In this document: one piece after another, positions 24,976 to 32,991 of the stretch
How positions within the stretch are numbered: position 1 is the stretch's first letter
How the letters are laid out: each line of letters begins with the position of its first letter
Origin: Candidatus Collinsella stercoripullorum
GTDB taxonomy: Bacteria; Actinomycetota; Coriobacteriia; Coriobacteriales; Coriobacteriaceae
Assembly: GCA_019117005.1 (NCBI GenBank)
Contig: DXAO01000027.1
Span: forward strand, 1 to 63,967
DNA length: 63,967 nucleotides
Direction: 5' to 3'
Made by a program: the position numbers and the translations under genes
Notes under the pieces: model-generated
Seen by the model: only the letters and a program-made list of their open reading frames with translations
Databases searched by the model: none
What the model was told of the DNA's origin: nothing

Positions 24976-26577
24976 ATGACGGCTATCCACCCCATGACTC
25001 GGGAATACGCCGAGTACCTGCATGACGAGTCGCGCAGCGTCGGCAGCGCCGACTCCATCTCGTTCCCCGCCGACGAGGATGGGATCCGCTCCGTCCTGCG
25101 CGCGCTGCGGACCCGCCCCGACGGCTCCGCCGCCGCCCCGCCCCCCGTCACGGTCCAGGGCGCGCGGACGGGCCTGGCGGCGGGCGCGGTCCCGGGCGGC
25201 GGCCACGTCATGAACCTCTCCCGCGCCAACCGCTTTCTGGGGCTGCGCGAGGAGGACGGGGTGTTCTACCTGCGCGTGCAGCCCGGGGTCGTCCTCTCGG
25301 AGCTGAGGCGCCACCTGGTCGCCGGGACCATCCCCGCGCGGGGGTGGGGCAGGGCGGACCTGCGCGCCCTCGAGCGGCTCTACGCGGGCCCCGAGCAGGT
25401 GCTCCCCACCGACCCGACCGAGACCTCGGCCTGCCTCGGCGGGATGGCCGCGTGCAACGCCTCGGGCGCGCGCAGCTACCGCTGGGGCCCTATGCGCCCG
25501 CACGTGAGCGCGCTGCGCGTCGTCCTCGCGGACGGCGACGTCATCGACCTGCGCCGGGGTCGGGTCCGCGCGCGCGGGAGGCGCCTCGCGCTCTCCACGG
25601 AGTCGGGACGCTCCCTCGAGGTCGACCTTCCCCGGTACGCCATGCCGCGCACCAAGAACGCGTCCGGGTACTTCGTCGAGGACGACATGGACGCCATCGA
25701 CCTGTTCGTGGGCTCCGACGGCACGCTCGGCGTGATCTCGGAGCTGGAGGTCGCCCTCTCGCCGGCACCTGCCGTCACCTGGGGTGTGAGCTGCTTCTTC
25801 GACTGCGAGGACCGCGCCGTCGACTTCGTGGCCGCCGCCCGGCCCGCCCTGCGCCACGCGGCGGCCTTCGAGTACTTCGACGCCGCGGCGCTCGACATCC
25901 TGCGGTCCCAGCGCGCGCACGCGGCCGCCTTCGCGTCCCTTCCGGGGCTCGACGACGCCTGGGGCTGCTGCGTCTACGTGGAGATCGCCTGCGATGACGA
26001 GGAGTCGGCGCGCGGGGACCTCGCCCGCGTCGCCGAGCTGATGTCCGGCGTCGGCGGGGACCCGGCCGACACCTGGGTGGCGCGCACGGACGTCGACCGC
26101 GAGACGCAGCGCTTCTTCCGCCATGCCGTGCCCGAGAGCGTCAACATGCTCATCGACGCGCGCCGCCGCGCCGACCCGTCCATCACCAAGCTCGGCAGCG
26201 ACATGTCCGTGCCCGACGACCGCCTGCGCGACGTCGTCGCGCTGTACCGCCGCACCCTCGCCGAGGCGGGGCTCCAGTCCGCCGCGTGGGGGCATATCGG
26301 CGACAACCACCTCCACGTCAACATCCTGCCGCGTGACGCGCGCGAGTACGCCGCGGGCAAGGAGCTGTTCGGCGTCTGGGCGCGCGAGGTGACCGCAATG
26401 GGCGGCGCCGTCTCGGCCGAGCACGGCGTCGGCAAGCTCAAGCGCGATTTCCTCGCCGTGATGTACGGCGGTCGCGCGGTGGCCGAGATGGCCGCACTCA
26501 AGCGGCGGTTCGACCCGTACTGCCAGCTCGGCCGCGGCAACCTGTTCGACCCGCATCTGTGCGAAGGGGGTGCGTGA
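24976..26577 (+). CDS. FAD-linked D-lactate dehydrogenase of Etf-coupled type (LctD/GlcD family)
   Basis: The 533-residue protein has a PCMH FAD-binding domain (VQGARTGLAAGAVPGGGHVM, about residues 55-75; TSACLGGMAACNASGARSY; FVGSDGTLGVISELEVAL) and a FAD-oxidase C-terminal domain (WGHIGDNHLHVNILP, about 436; SAEHGVGKLKRD). It oxidises a 2-hydroxy acid such as lactate or glycolate. Three bases after its stop comes EtfB, then a ferredoxin-type EtfA, the set seen in the electron-confurcating lactate dehydrogenase of Acetobacterium woodii, where reduced ferredoxin drives NAD-dependent lactate oxidation. GGAGAGG precedes the ATG. Confidence 0.9.
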   Translation: MTAIHPMTREYAEYLHDESRSVGSADSISFPADEDGIRSVLRALRTRPDGSAAAPPPVTVQGARTGLAAGAVPGGGHVMNLSRANRFLGLREEDGVFYLRVQPGVVLSELRRHLVAGTIPARGWGRADLRALERLYAGPEQVLPTDPTETSACLGGMAACNASGARSYRWGPMRPHVSALRVVLADGDVIDLRRGRVRARGRRLALSTESGRSLEVDLPRYAMPRTKNASGYFVEDDMDAIDLFVGSDGTLGVISELEVALSPAPAVTWGVSCFFDCEDRAVDFVAAARPALRHAAAFEYFDAAALDILRSQRAHAAAFASLPGLDDAWGCCVYVEIACDDEESARGDLARVAELMSGVGGDPADTWVARTDVDRETQRFFRHAVPESVNMLIDARRRADPSITKLGSDMSVPDDRLRDVVALYRRTLAEAGLQSAAWGHIGDNHLHVNILPRDAREYAAGKELFGVWAREVTAMGGAVSAEHGVGKLKRDFLAVMYGGRAVAEMAALKRRFDPYCQLGRGNLFDPHLCEGGA

Positions 26578-26580
26578 GGG

Positions 26581-27429
26581 ATGCATCTCGTCGTATGCGT
26601 GAAGGCGGTCCCCTCGACCACCGAGGTCAAGATGGACCCGAGGACCAACACCATCGTGCGCGACGGCCGCGCCGCCGTGCTCAACCCGTTCGACGCGACC
26701 GCGCTCGAACTCGCGCTGCAGATCAAGGAGGGGGTCGCGGCGTCGGGCGAGCCGTGCCGCGTGACCGTCCTGTCCATGGGCATCCCCGATACCGAGCGGC
26801 TCCTGCGCGATTGCATCGCGCGCGGGGCGGACGCGGGCCTGCTGCTGTCCGACCGCGCCTTCGCGGGCGCCGACACGCTCGCCACCACCTACGCCCTCGG
26901 GTGCGGCGTCCGCGCCCTCGGGGAGCCCGTCGACCTCATCCTGTGCGGCAAGATGGCCGTCGACGGCGACACCGCCCAGATCGGGCCCGAGCTCGCAGGC
27001 GAGCTCGACATCCCCTGCGTGGTCGACGTCCAGGCGGTCGAGGGGCCCCTCGGCGCGGGCGATGGCGCGGATGAGGGCACGGGGGACGGCCCCATCTGCC
27101 GGCATGGGCGGCTGCGGGCCGTGCGCGCCACGGATGCGGGCACGGAGTTCGTCGAGGTCGACCTGCCCGCGGTGATCACCGTGGGGAAGGACGCCGCGCG
27201 CCTGCGCATGCCCGGCATCCCGGGCGTCCTCGCCTCCTCGGACGCACCCGTCACGGTGCTCGGCGCGGACCGGGTGGGCGCGGACCCGGCGCGTTGCGGC
27301 CTCACGGGGTCGCCGACGCAGGTGGTCCGCTCGTTCGTCCCCGAGCGGGCGGACGAGGCGGAGCCCGTGCGCGGGGACGCGCGGGAGCAGGCTGCGAAGC
27401 TGGCTGAACTGATCGGGGGGATGGCGTGA
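26581..27429 (+). CDS. Electron-transfer flavoprotein subunit beta (bifurcating type)
   Basis: The 282-residue EtfB begins LVVCVKAVPSTTEVKMDP and contains DGDTAQIGPELAGELDIP (about residues 122-139), the NAD/flavin loop typical of bifurcating EtfB. It starts 3 bases after the dehydrogenase stop and its own TGA overlaps the EtfA ATG by one base, so the three genes are translationally coupled. With EtfA it should carry two FADs and split electrons between NADH, ferredoxin and the dehydrogenase. Confidence 0.92.
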   Translation: MHLVVCVKAVPSTTEVKMDPRTNTIVRDGRAAVLNPFDATALELALQIKEGVAASGEPCRVTVLSMGIPDTERLLRDCIARGADAGLLLSDRAFAGADTLATTYALGCGVRALGEPVDLILCGKMAVDGDTAQIGPELAGELDIPCVVDVQAVEGPLGAGDGADEGTGDGPICRHGRLRAVRATDAGTEFVEVDLPAVITVGKDAARLRMPGIPGVLASSDAPVTVLGADRVGADPARCGLTGSPTQVVRSFVPERADEAEPVRGDAREQAAKLAELIGGMA

Positions 27430-28631
27430 TGAGCGGGCTTGCGATCGATCGGGAGCTGTGCATCGGCTGCGGCATGTGCGTGAAGGCCTGCGACACGGGC
27501 GGCATCGAGCTCGCCTGGGAGGGGCCGCGCAAGTTCGCGCGCGGGACCGATGCCTGCGTGTACTGCGGTGCGTGCGCGGGCGTCTGCCCGGTGGACGCCA
27601 TCTCCATCACCGGGGGAGCGCCGACGGGCGACGACCCGTCGACCTACCGCGGCATCTGGGTCTTCGCCCAGACGGGTCCCGACGGCCGCGTGCTCCCGGT
27701 GGCGCGCGAGCTCCTCGGCCGCGCGCGCACGATCGCCGACGAGCGGGGCTGCGCGCTCACCGCGGTGCTGGGCGCAGGGCCGGCCGCCGACGGCGCGGGC
27801 CCGCGCGACCTCATCGCCGCCGGCGCCGACGAGGTGATCGTCTGCCGCGACGCGCGCCTCGCCGAGCCCGACGCGGAGGTCTTCGCGCGCTGGATCTGCG
27901 CGCTGGCGCGCGACCGCCGGCCGGAGGCGATCCTGTACGGCGCCACTGCGTTCGGGCGCGAGCTCGCCCCCGCGGTCGCGGTGCGGCTGAAAACCGGGCT
28001 CACCGCCGACTGCACGGCGCTGTCCGCGGACCCCGAGACGGGGCTGCTCCAGCAGACGCGCCCGGCATTCGGCGGCAACCTCATGGCGACCATCGTCTGC
28101 CCGGCCCACCGCCCCCAGATGGCCACCGTCCGCCCCGGCGTGTTCGCGGCCCCCGCCCCCGATGCGTCGCGTACCGGCACGGTCTCGGAGGTCGCGCTCG
28201 ATGCGGGCGTCGCCCCGCGGGTACGCGTGCTCGAGCGCAGGCCCGCTGCCGCCGCCGCGTCGATCGCGGATGCGCGGCGGCTCGTCGTGGTCGGGCGCGG
28301 CATCGGGTCCAAGAAGAACCTGCCCCTCATGAGGCGGCTCGCGGAGCTTCTCGGGGCGGAGCTGGGGTGCACGCGCCCGCTGGTGGAGGCGGGTTGGCTC
28401 GAGTACGCCCACCAGGTGGGGCAGACCGGCGTCGCGGTCGCGCCCGACCTGCTGGTCAGCGTGGGGGTCTCGGGCGCCATCCAGCATCTCGCGGGCATCG
28501 GCGGCGCGAAGACCGTCATCGCCGTGAACGAGGACCCGGACGCCCCCGTCTTCGGCGCGGCGCGCTACCGGGTGGTGGGCGACTGCATCGAGGTCGCGAG
28601 CGCGCTCGTGGAGGAGCTGGAGGGCCGCTGA
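27429..28631 (+). CDS. Electron-transfer flavoprotein subunit alpha with N-terminal 2[4Fe-4S] ferredoxin
   Basis: The 400-residue protein has two Cys4 motifs at the start, CIGCGMCVKAC and CVYCGACAGVCP (residues about 14-55), giving two possible [4Fe-4S] clusters. The EtfA core follows, with the C-terminal FAD domain: VVVGRGIGSKKN, GQTGVAVAPDLLVSVGVSGA, AVNEDPDAPVF. The extra ferredoxin domain is what distinguishes bifurcating lactate-type EtfA (LctC) from housekeeping EtfA. I chose ATG 27429, overlapping the upstream stop. Confidence 0.92.
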   Translation: MSGLAIDRELCIGCGMCVKACDTGGIELAWEGPRKFARGTDACVYCGACAGVCPVDAISITGGAPTGDDPSTYRGIWVFAQTGPDGRVLPVARELLGRARTIADERGCALTAVLGAGPAADGAGPRDLIAAGADEVIVCRDARLAEPDAEVFARWICALARDRRPEAILYGATAFGRELAPAVAVRLKTGLTADCTALSADPETGLLQQTRPAFGGNLMATIVCPAHRPQMATVRPGVFAAPAPDASRTGTVSEVALDAGVAPRVRVLERRPAAAAASIADARRLVVVGRGIGSKKNLPLMRRLAELLGAELGCTRPLVEAGWLEYAHQVGQTGVAVAPDLLVSVGVSGAIQHLAGIGGAKTVIAVNEDPDAPVFGAARYRVVGDCIEVASALVEELEGR

Positions 28632-28677
28632 GGGGATCCCGGCGGGTGCGGCGGCACCGTCCTGCGACGGCGTCTCC

Positions 28678-29001
28678 TCAGGCGAACACGAGGTTCACGA
28701 GGACCATGTAGAACGCCGTCCCCGCCAGGACGGCCGAGAGCATGTCGCGGCGCCACAGGTACACGCCGCCGGTGAGCAGGATCCCCGCGGCCTCGGGGAT
28801 CCCGTGCGCGGCGGAGAGCAGGTCGACCTCGCGCAGGCAGTAGACCACGAGCAGGCCGAACACCGCTCCGGGCAGGACATCTCCCAGGTAGCGGACATAG
28901 CGCGGGGCGCCGTTGCGGAAGGCGAGGAAGGGCAGGGCGCGCGCCAGCACGGTGGCCGCGCCGGCGACGAGCACGGTGGCGATCTGCTGAAGGGGCGTCA
29001 T
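28678..29001 (-). CDS. azlD: Branched-chain amino acid exporter small subunit (AzlD)
   Basis: The 107-residue protein has four hydrophobic segments and the AzlD pattern (ATVLARALPFLAF, YLGDVLPGAVFGLLVVYCL, LWRRDMLSAVLAGTAFYMVL). Its ATG overlaps the stop of azlC by four bases. With AzlC it forms an exporter for branched-chain or similar amino acids. Confidence 0.9.
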   Translation of the reverse strand: MTPLQQIATVLVAGAATVLARALPFLAFRNGAPRYVRYLGDVLPGAVFGLLVVYCLREVDLLSAAHGIPEAAGILLTGGVYLWRRDMLSAVLAGTAFYMVLVNLVFA

Positions 29002-29864
29002 GGGCGCTCGACCTCCGTCCTTGCGGGCGCGCTCTCTCCATCCGGGCCGACGGGCCCGGGTACACCGGCTCCCTCCGGTACCGCGGGGCCGCATCCGGCC
29101 GCATCCGCCCCGCCCGCATCGGTATCGCCGTCGGAGCCGTACAGGGGCTCGAGGCGGCCGCGCGCCGCGGTCATGATGACGAGTATGGCGAGCATCGCCG
29201 GGATCATGAACGCATCCGCCCCGAACACGACGAGCGCCGCCGCCGACGCCGCCATGCCGGCGACCGACCCGGCGTGGCTCGGCTCGTGGAGCCACTGGTC
29301 GAGGAAGATGACCGTGAACAGCGCGGTCATGGCGAACGAGACGCCCTCGATGTCGGTGGGGATCAGGCCGCCGAAGACGCCGCCGAGCGTGCAGCCGGCC
29401 ACCCAGGAGGACTGGTTCAGCAGGCTCACGGCGAACATGAAGCGCCCGCGGTCGACGCCCGCGGGGACGCGGGCGGCGTAGTTGATGGAGAAGGACTCGT
29501 CGCACATGGCGTAGACGAGGTAGGGCTTCTTGCGCCCGGTCCCCTGGAACGGCTTGAGCATCGACAGCCCGTAGAACAGATGGCGCGCCTGCACCACCAG
29601 GGTCACGGCGAAGGCGGTGAAGGGGTCGAAGGCGCCGGGGAGCATGGAGGCGACGATGAACTCCGCCGAGCCCCCGAAGATGGCGACGGCCATGAAGGTG
29701 GGCATCCACCACGGCAGACCGAGTGAGACCGTATAGACGCCGCAGGTGACGCCGAGGAACACGAAGCCCGCCATGATGGGGGAGGAAAGGGGTGCCGCCG
29801 CCCGGAGGGCCGCCGCCCACCCGCCGCCGCGGGCCGCCCGCGCGCCCGCGCTCGCCTGGTCCAT
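28998..29864 (-). CDS. azlC: Branched-chain amino acid exporter large subunit (AzlC)
   Basis: The 288-residue polytopic protein shows AzlC signatures: IMAGFVFLGVTCGVYTVSLG, FGGSAEFIVASML, VVQARHLFYGLSML and a DESFSIN loop. Usual length is about 230-250; here a Gly/Asp/Pro-rich soluble tail of about 45 residues after GRLEPLYGSD is unusual. GGAGGGAGG lies upstream of the ATG. Coupled to azlD. Likely exports branched-chain amino acids, balancing the liv importer at 41.7-46.7 kb. Confidence 0.9.
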   Translation of the reverse strand: MDQASAGARAARGGGWAAALRAAAPLSSPIMAGFVFLGVTCGVYTVSLGLPWWMPTFMAVAIFGGSAEFIVASMLPGAFDPFTAFAVTLVVQARHLFYGLSMLKPFQGTGRKKPYLVYAMCDESFSINYAARVPAGVDRGRFMFAVSLLNQSSWVAGCTLGGVFGGLIPTDIEGVSFAMTALFTVIFLDQWLHEPSHAGSVAGMAASAAALVVFGADAFMIPAMLAILVIMTAARGRLEPLYGSDGDTDAGGADAAGCGPAVPEGAGVPGPVGPDGESAPARTEVERP

Positions 29865-29936
29865 GGGCCTCCCTCCGCTGCGTCTTCGTGCCGACGGCTC
29901 ATAAGGATAGCGCAGGCGGAAGCGCGCGAGCCAAGC

Positions 29937-30000
29937 GGGAAAATAGTGCCTGTCCCTATTTTCCCGCGAGTGGGAAAATAGGGACAGGCACTATTTTCCC
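29937..30000. repeat. REP-like element: two hairpins forming one 29-bp perfect inverted repeat
   Basis: Arms 29937-29965 and 29972-30000 are exact reverse complements, separated by GCGAGT. Each arm is itself a hairpin (GGGAAAATAG/CTATTTTCCC) with the central core GGGACAGGCAC. It is far AT-richer than the surroundings and lies between azlC and the cyclase gene. Confidence 0.9.
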
Positions 30001-30045
30001 ACTGCTACGCCGAGCGGCGCCGCGAGGGATGCCCTTGGCGTTCGC

Positions 30046-30801
30046 CTACTCCTCGAACACGGCGATCACGCGGGCGGGCAGCCCGGTGGCGCCCTCGATG
30101 CGCGGCCAGCTCACGAACACGATGGCGCCCGTCGCCGGCACGCGGTCCAGGTTGTCCATGACCTCCACCTGCAGGTGGCCGTGGTCCAGCACCCAGCGCT
30201 CCACGGCGAGGTCGTCCGCCTCGGCGGCCAGGTAGCTCGCATCGGTGTCGAAGGTCTCGTGCCCGTTCATGGCGATGCCGCGCTCCTCGTAGAGGAAGCG
30301 GATGGCAGGCAGGGACCATCCGGGGCAGTGCTCGCCGCCCTCGCCGTCGAAGTTGTTGAGGGCGTCGTTGTCGGGCCAGCGCTTCGCCCAGTCGGTGCGC
30401 AGCGCCACGAACGCGCCGGCGGGGATGCGGCCGTGCTCGGCCTCCCAGGCCTCGATGTCCTCCACGGTGACGGCCGTGTCGGGGCCCTCGGCCGCGACCT
30501 TGGGCGTGAGGTCGATCACCGCGAGGGGCATGGCCATGTCGGCGGCGCCGTACGCCTCCGAGCCGACGGCGCCCGGCGTGAAGTGGCTGGGGAAGTCGAT
30601 ATGCGTGCCGAACTGCCCGGGGAACTTGTAGGTGTGGATACGGCAGGAGAGCATCTCCTCGTCGTAGTCGAACACCGTACGGCAGAGTTCGACCGAGCCT
30701 TCCGGGATGCCCGTCCAGTACGGGCTGTCGTCGGTCAGCGGATGGGAGAGCTCCACCCATTGGCAGCTCTTCAACTTGGCAAGATCGGGCCACAGGCTCA
30801 T
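30046..30801 (-). CDS. Cyclase-family (kynurenine formamidase/isatin hydrolase-like) metal hydrolase
   Basis: The 251-residue protein carries GQFGTHIDFPSHF (about residues 73-85), a variant of the cyclase motif HxGTHxDxPxH in which the first His is Gln, and a later NGHETFDTDA with His and Glu ligands. Such enzymes hydrolyse cyclic or N-formyl amides through a Mn/Zn site; the Gln variant also occurs, as far as I recall, in isatin-hydrolase-like members. ATG 30801 is chosen because the family begins near SLWPDLAKL and GGAG lies upstream. Substrate unknown; no tryptophan-pathway genes adjoin. Confidence 0.85.
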   Translation of the reverse strand: MSLWPDLAKLKSCQWVELSHPLTDDSPYWTGIPEGSVELCRTVFDYDEEMLSCRIHTYKFPGQFGTHIDFPSHFTPGAVGSEAYGAADMAMPLAVIDLTPKVAAEGPDTAVTVEDIEAWEAEHGRIPAGAFVALRTDWAKRWPDNDALNNFDGEGGEHCPGWSLPAIRFLYEERGIAMNGHETFDTDASYLAAEADDLAVERWVLDHGHLQVEVMDNLDRVPATGAIVFVSWPRIEGATGLPARVIAVFEE

Positions 30802-30946
30802 CGTGCATCCACTCCTTCGCGTCGGCGTTCGCACTTGCTGATGATGGTACCCGCTCGGCGGCTAGGCGTGAAATCAGGTCGTATTTTTTTACACGTAGGA
30901 GAGGCGCTGCTGCGTCTATTCTCATTTCGCGTTCCGATGACAAGTC

Positions 30947-30975
30947 GACAAGTTGGTGCCAGGTTCGATCTTGTC
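30947..30975. repeat. REP-like unit GACAAG-N17-CTTGTC
   Basis: A 6-bp inverted repeat encloses a 17-base centre containing GTGCCAGGTTC. The same layout is found twice at 35085-35151. Confidence 0.65.
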
Positions 30976-31122
30976 GGTCCGATGCCGTTGCGCGCCGAAT
31001 CATAATCAGTTAAAAACGGGCAAAACCGTTCACCGTCTGATAGGGACCGCTCGCCCAGGATGGGCGATAATGACCGAACATGACTGATTCTGGTGATATT
31101 CTCTCGTTATGGACGAATTAGA

Positions 31123-31144
31123 ATGGTTTTGGATGGTTTTGACA
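31123..31144. promoter_or_regulatory. Direct repeats ATGGTTTTG x2 overlapping a TTGACA box, candidate FruR operator/promoter
   Basis: ATGGTTTTG occurs at 31123-31131 and 31133-31141 (one helical turn apart); its complement core CAAAACC is at 31021-31027. A consensus TTGACA lies at 31139-31144, 36 bases before the fruR ATG. Plausible binding sites for the DeoR-type regulator encoded next. Confidence 0.5.
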
Positions 31145-31179
31145 GATTCCGTCCAAAGGATACGACGAGAGGAGCGCAG

Positions 31180-31932
31180 ATGCTTGCAGAAGACCGCCTT
31201 GAGAAGATCGTTGCCCTGGTCAACGAGCACGGATCGATCACCGCGACCGATCTCATGCAGCTGCTGGATGCCTCCGAGTCCACCATTCGCCGCGACCTGA
31301 CACGTCTGGCGCAGCTGGGTCGTATCGTGAAGGTTCACGGCGGCGCCACGGCGGTCAACCGCACGGTCGTCTCCGCCGATCAGACCGTTTACGAGAAGTA
31401 CAGCGTGCATCTGGAGGAGAAGACGGCCATCGGACGTTTCGCCGCCGCATTCATCGGGCCTGACGACTTCGTCTACATCGACGCCGGTTCCACGACCGAG
31501 CGTCTCGTCGACTTCATCACCGAGACGCGCGCCACCTACTTCACCAACTCCATCTCGGTCGCCCATACCCTGCTGTCCAAAGGTTGCCGGGTGCTCGTGC
31601 CCGCAGGCGAGCTCAAGCCCGTCACCGAGGCGCTGGTGGGTGAGCAGACGGTGGAGACCCTACGGCGTTATCACTTCACCGTCGGGTTCTTCGGCGCCAA
31701 CGGCGCGACGCCCGATGAGGGCTTTACCACGCCCGAGACGGGGGAGGCGCTCGTCAAGTCGACTGCGCTCGCCCAGACGCTTCGCCCGTACGTGCTGTGC
31801 GATTCCAGTAAGTTCTCCATGGTCTCGCCGGTCACGTTCGCCGATTTCGACGACGCGACGGTCGTGACCGATACGCTGCCGTCCGGCCTCGAGGAATGCG
31901 CGAACATCATCGCGGCGTCCTCTACCGAGTAA
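31180..31932 (+). CDS. fruR: DeoR/GlpR-family regulator of the fructose operon
   Basis: The 250-residue protein has the DeoR helix-turn-helix (ITATDLMQLLDASESTIRRD, residues about 20-40, and VKVHGGATAV) and a C-terminal sugar-phosphate sensor domain (YIDAGSTTERLVDFI, GFFGANGATPDEGFTTPE). It lies immediately upstream of fruK and fruA, as in many Firmicutes and Actinobacteria, where it responds to fructose-1-phosphate. AGAGGAG precedes ATG 31180. Probably autoregulated through the repeats at 31123-31141. Confidence 0.9.
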   Translation: MLAEDRLEKIVALVNEHGSITATDLMQLLDASESTIRRDLTRLAQLGRIVKVHGGATAVNRTVVSADQTVYEKYSVHLEEKTAIGRFAAAFIGPDDFVYIDAGSTTERLVDFITETRATYFTNSISVAHTLLSKGCRVLVPAGELKPVTEALVGEQTVETLRRYHFTVGFFGANGATPDEGFTTPETGEALVKSTALAQTLRPYVLCDSSKFSMVSPVTFADFDDATVVTDTLPSGLEECANIIAASSTE

Positions 31933-31971
31933 TCTGCCAGCGGAATCCGTCCCATGCAAAGGAGCTGCTCC

Positions 31972-32883
31972 ATGATCTACACCGTGACGTTCAATCCTTG
32001 CCTCGACTACGTCGTGGGCGTCGACAACCTGACGCTCGGCGCGGTCAACCGCGTGTCGACCGAGGCCGTCATGGCGGGTGGCAAGGGTATCAACGTGTCC
32101 ATCGTCCTGAAGAACCTGGGACACCCGAGCTGTGCGCTCGGCTTCCTTGCCGGATTCACCGGCGACGAGATCGCGCGACGCTTGCAACTGCAGGGGGTCG
32201 ACACCGACTTCATCGAGGTCTGCCATGGTATGAGCCGCATCAACGTCAAGGTCAAGTCGACCGAGGAGACCGAGATCAACGGCATCGGCCCTGACATCAC
32301 CCCGTCCGATATCGAGGCGCTCTACGCGAAGCTCGACGCTCTGGCTTCCGATGACATCCTGGTCATTTCCGGCAGCGTGCCGGCGGCTCTGCCCGGCGAC
32401 ATCTACGAGCGCATCATGGAGCGTCTCGAGGGTCGCGACATCCGCATCGTCGTCGATGCCACGCGCGAGCTGCTGATGAACGTGCTGGCGTTCCACCCGT
32501 TCCTCGTCAAGCCCAACAACCACGAGCTGGGTGAGATTTTCGGCGTCGAGCTGAAGGCGCGGAAGGACGTGGTCCCGTACGCCAAAAAGCTGCAGGCCCT
32601 CGGCGCGCGCAACGTGCTCGTTTCCATGGCGGGGGAGGGTGCCGTGCTCGTCGCCGAGAATGGGGACGTGATCGAGAGCCCCTCGCCCAAGGGCACCGTG
32701 GTGAACTCGGTCGGCGCGGGCGACTCGATGGTTGCGGGCTTCATCGCCGGTTATCTCGAGAGCGATGGCAACTACGAGCAGGCGTTCCGCATGGGTGTGT
32801 GCGCCGGGTCGGCCAGCGCGTTCTCGCTGGGGCTGGCCGAGCGTGATCAGGTCGAGGAGCTGTTGGCCACCATCGGCAGTTAA
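31972..32883 (+). CDS. fruK: 1-phosphofructokinase
   Basis: The 303-residue PfkB-family kinase begins MIYTVTFNPCLDYVV and has GGKGINVS (residues about 37-44) and the catalytic anion-hole motif NSVGAGDSMVAGFIAG (about 244-259). It phosphorylates fructose-1-phosphate, made by FruA, to fructose-1,6-bisphosphate for the aldolase encoded at 57635. ATG 31972 is fixed by AAAGGAG (31958-31964). Second gene of the fru operon. Confidence 0.93.
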   Translation: MIYTVTFNPCLDYVVGVDNLTLGAVNRVSTEAVMAGGKGINVSIVLKNLGHPSCALGFLAGFTGDEIARRLQLQGVDTDFIEVCHGMSRINVKVKSTEETEINGIGPDITPSDIEALYAKLDALASDDILVISGSVPAALPGDIYERIMERLEGRDIRIVVDATRELLMNVLAFHPFLVKPNNHELGEIFGVELKARKDVVPYAKKLQALGARNVLVSMAGEGAVLVAENGDVIESPSPKGTVVNSVGAGDSMVAGFIAGYLESDGNYEQAFRMGVCAGSASAFSLGLAERDQVEELLATIGS

Positions 32884-32991
32884 CGCTTCACCCATTCGCG
32901 CGACGCGTCGCGCTCGTTTCAATCCACACGTTGACAATCCGTCGGATCTCGGCGGTTGGACCGGCTTATGCCGGGGAAGGGGGTTAGCACC

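Larger units (their letters stand above)
30802..31179. other. Divergent control region between cyclase and fruR
   Basis: 378 bases without a gene, AT-richer than average. It holds a REP-like unit (30947-30975), a CAAAACC site (31021-31027) and the direct repeats before fruR. Confidence 0.6.
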
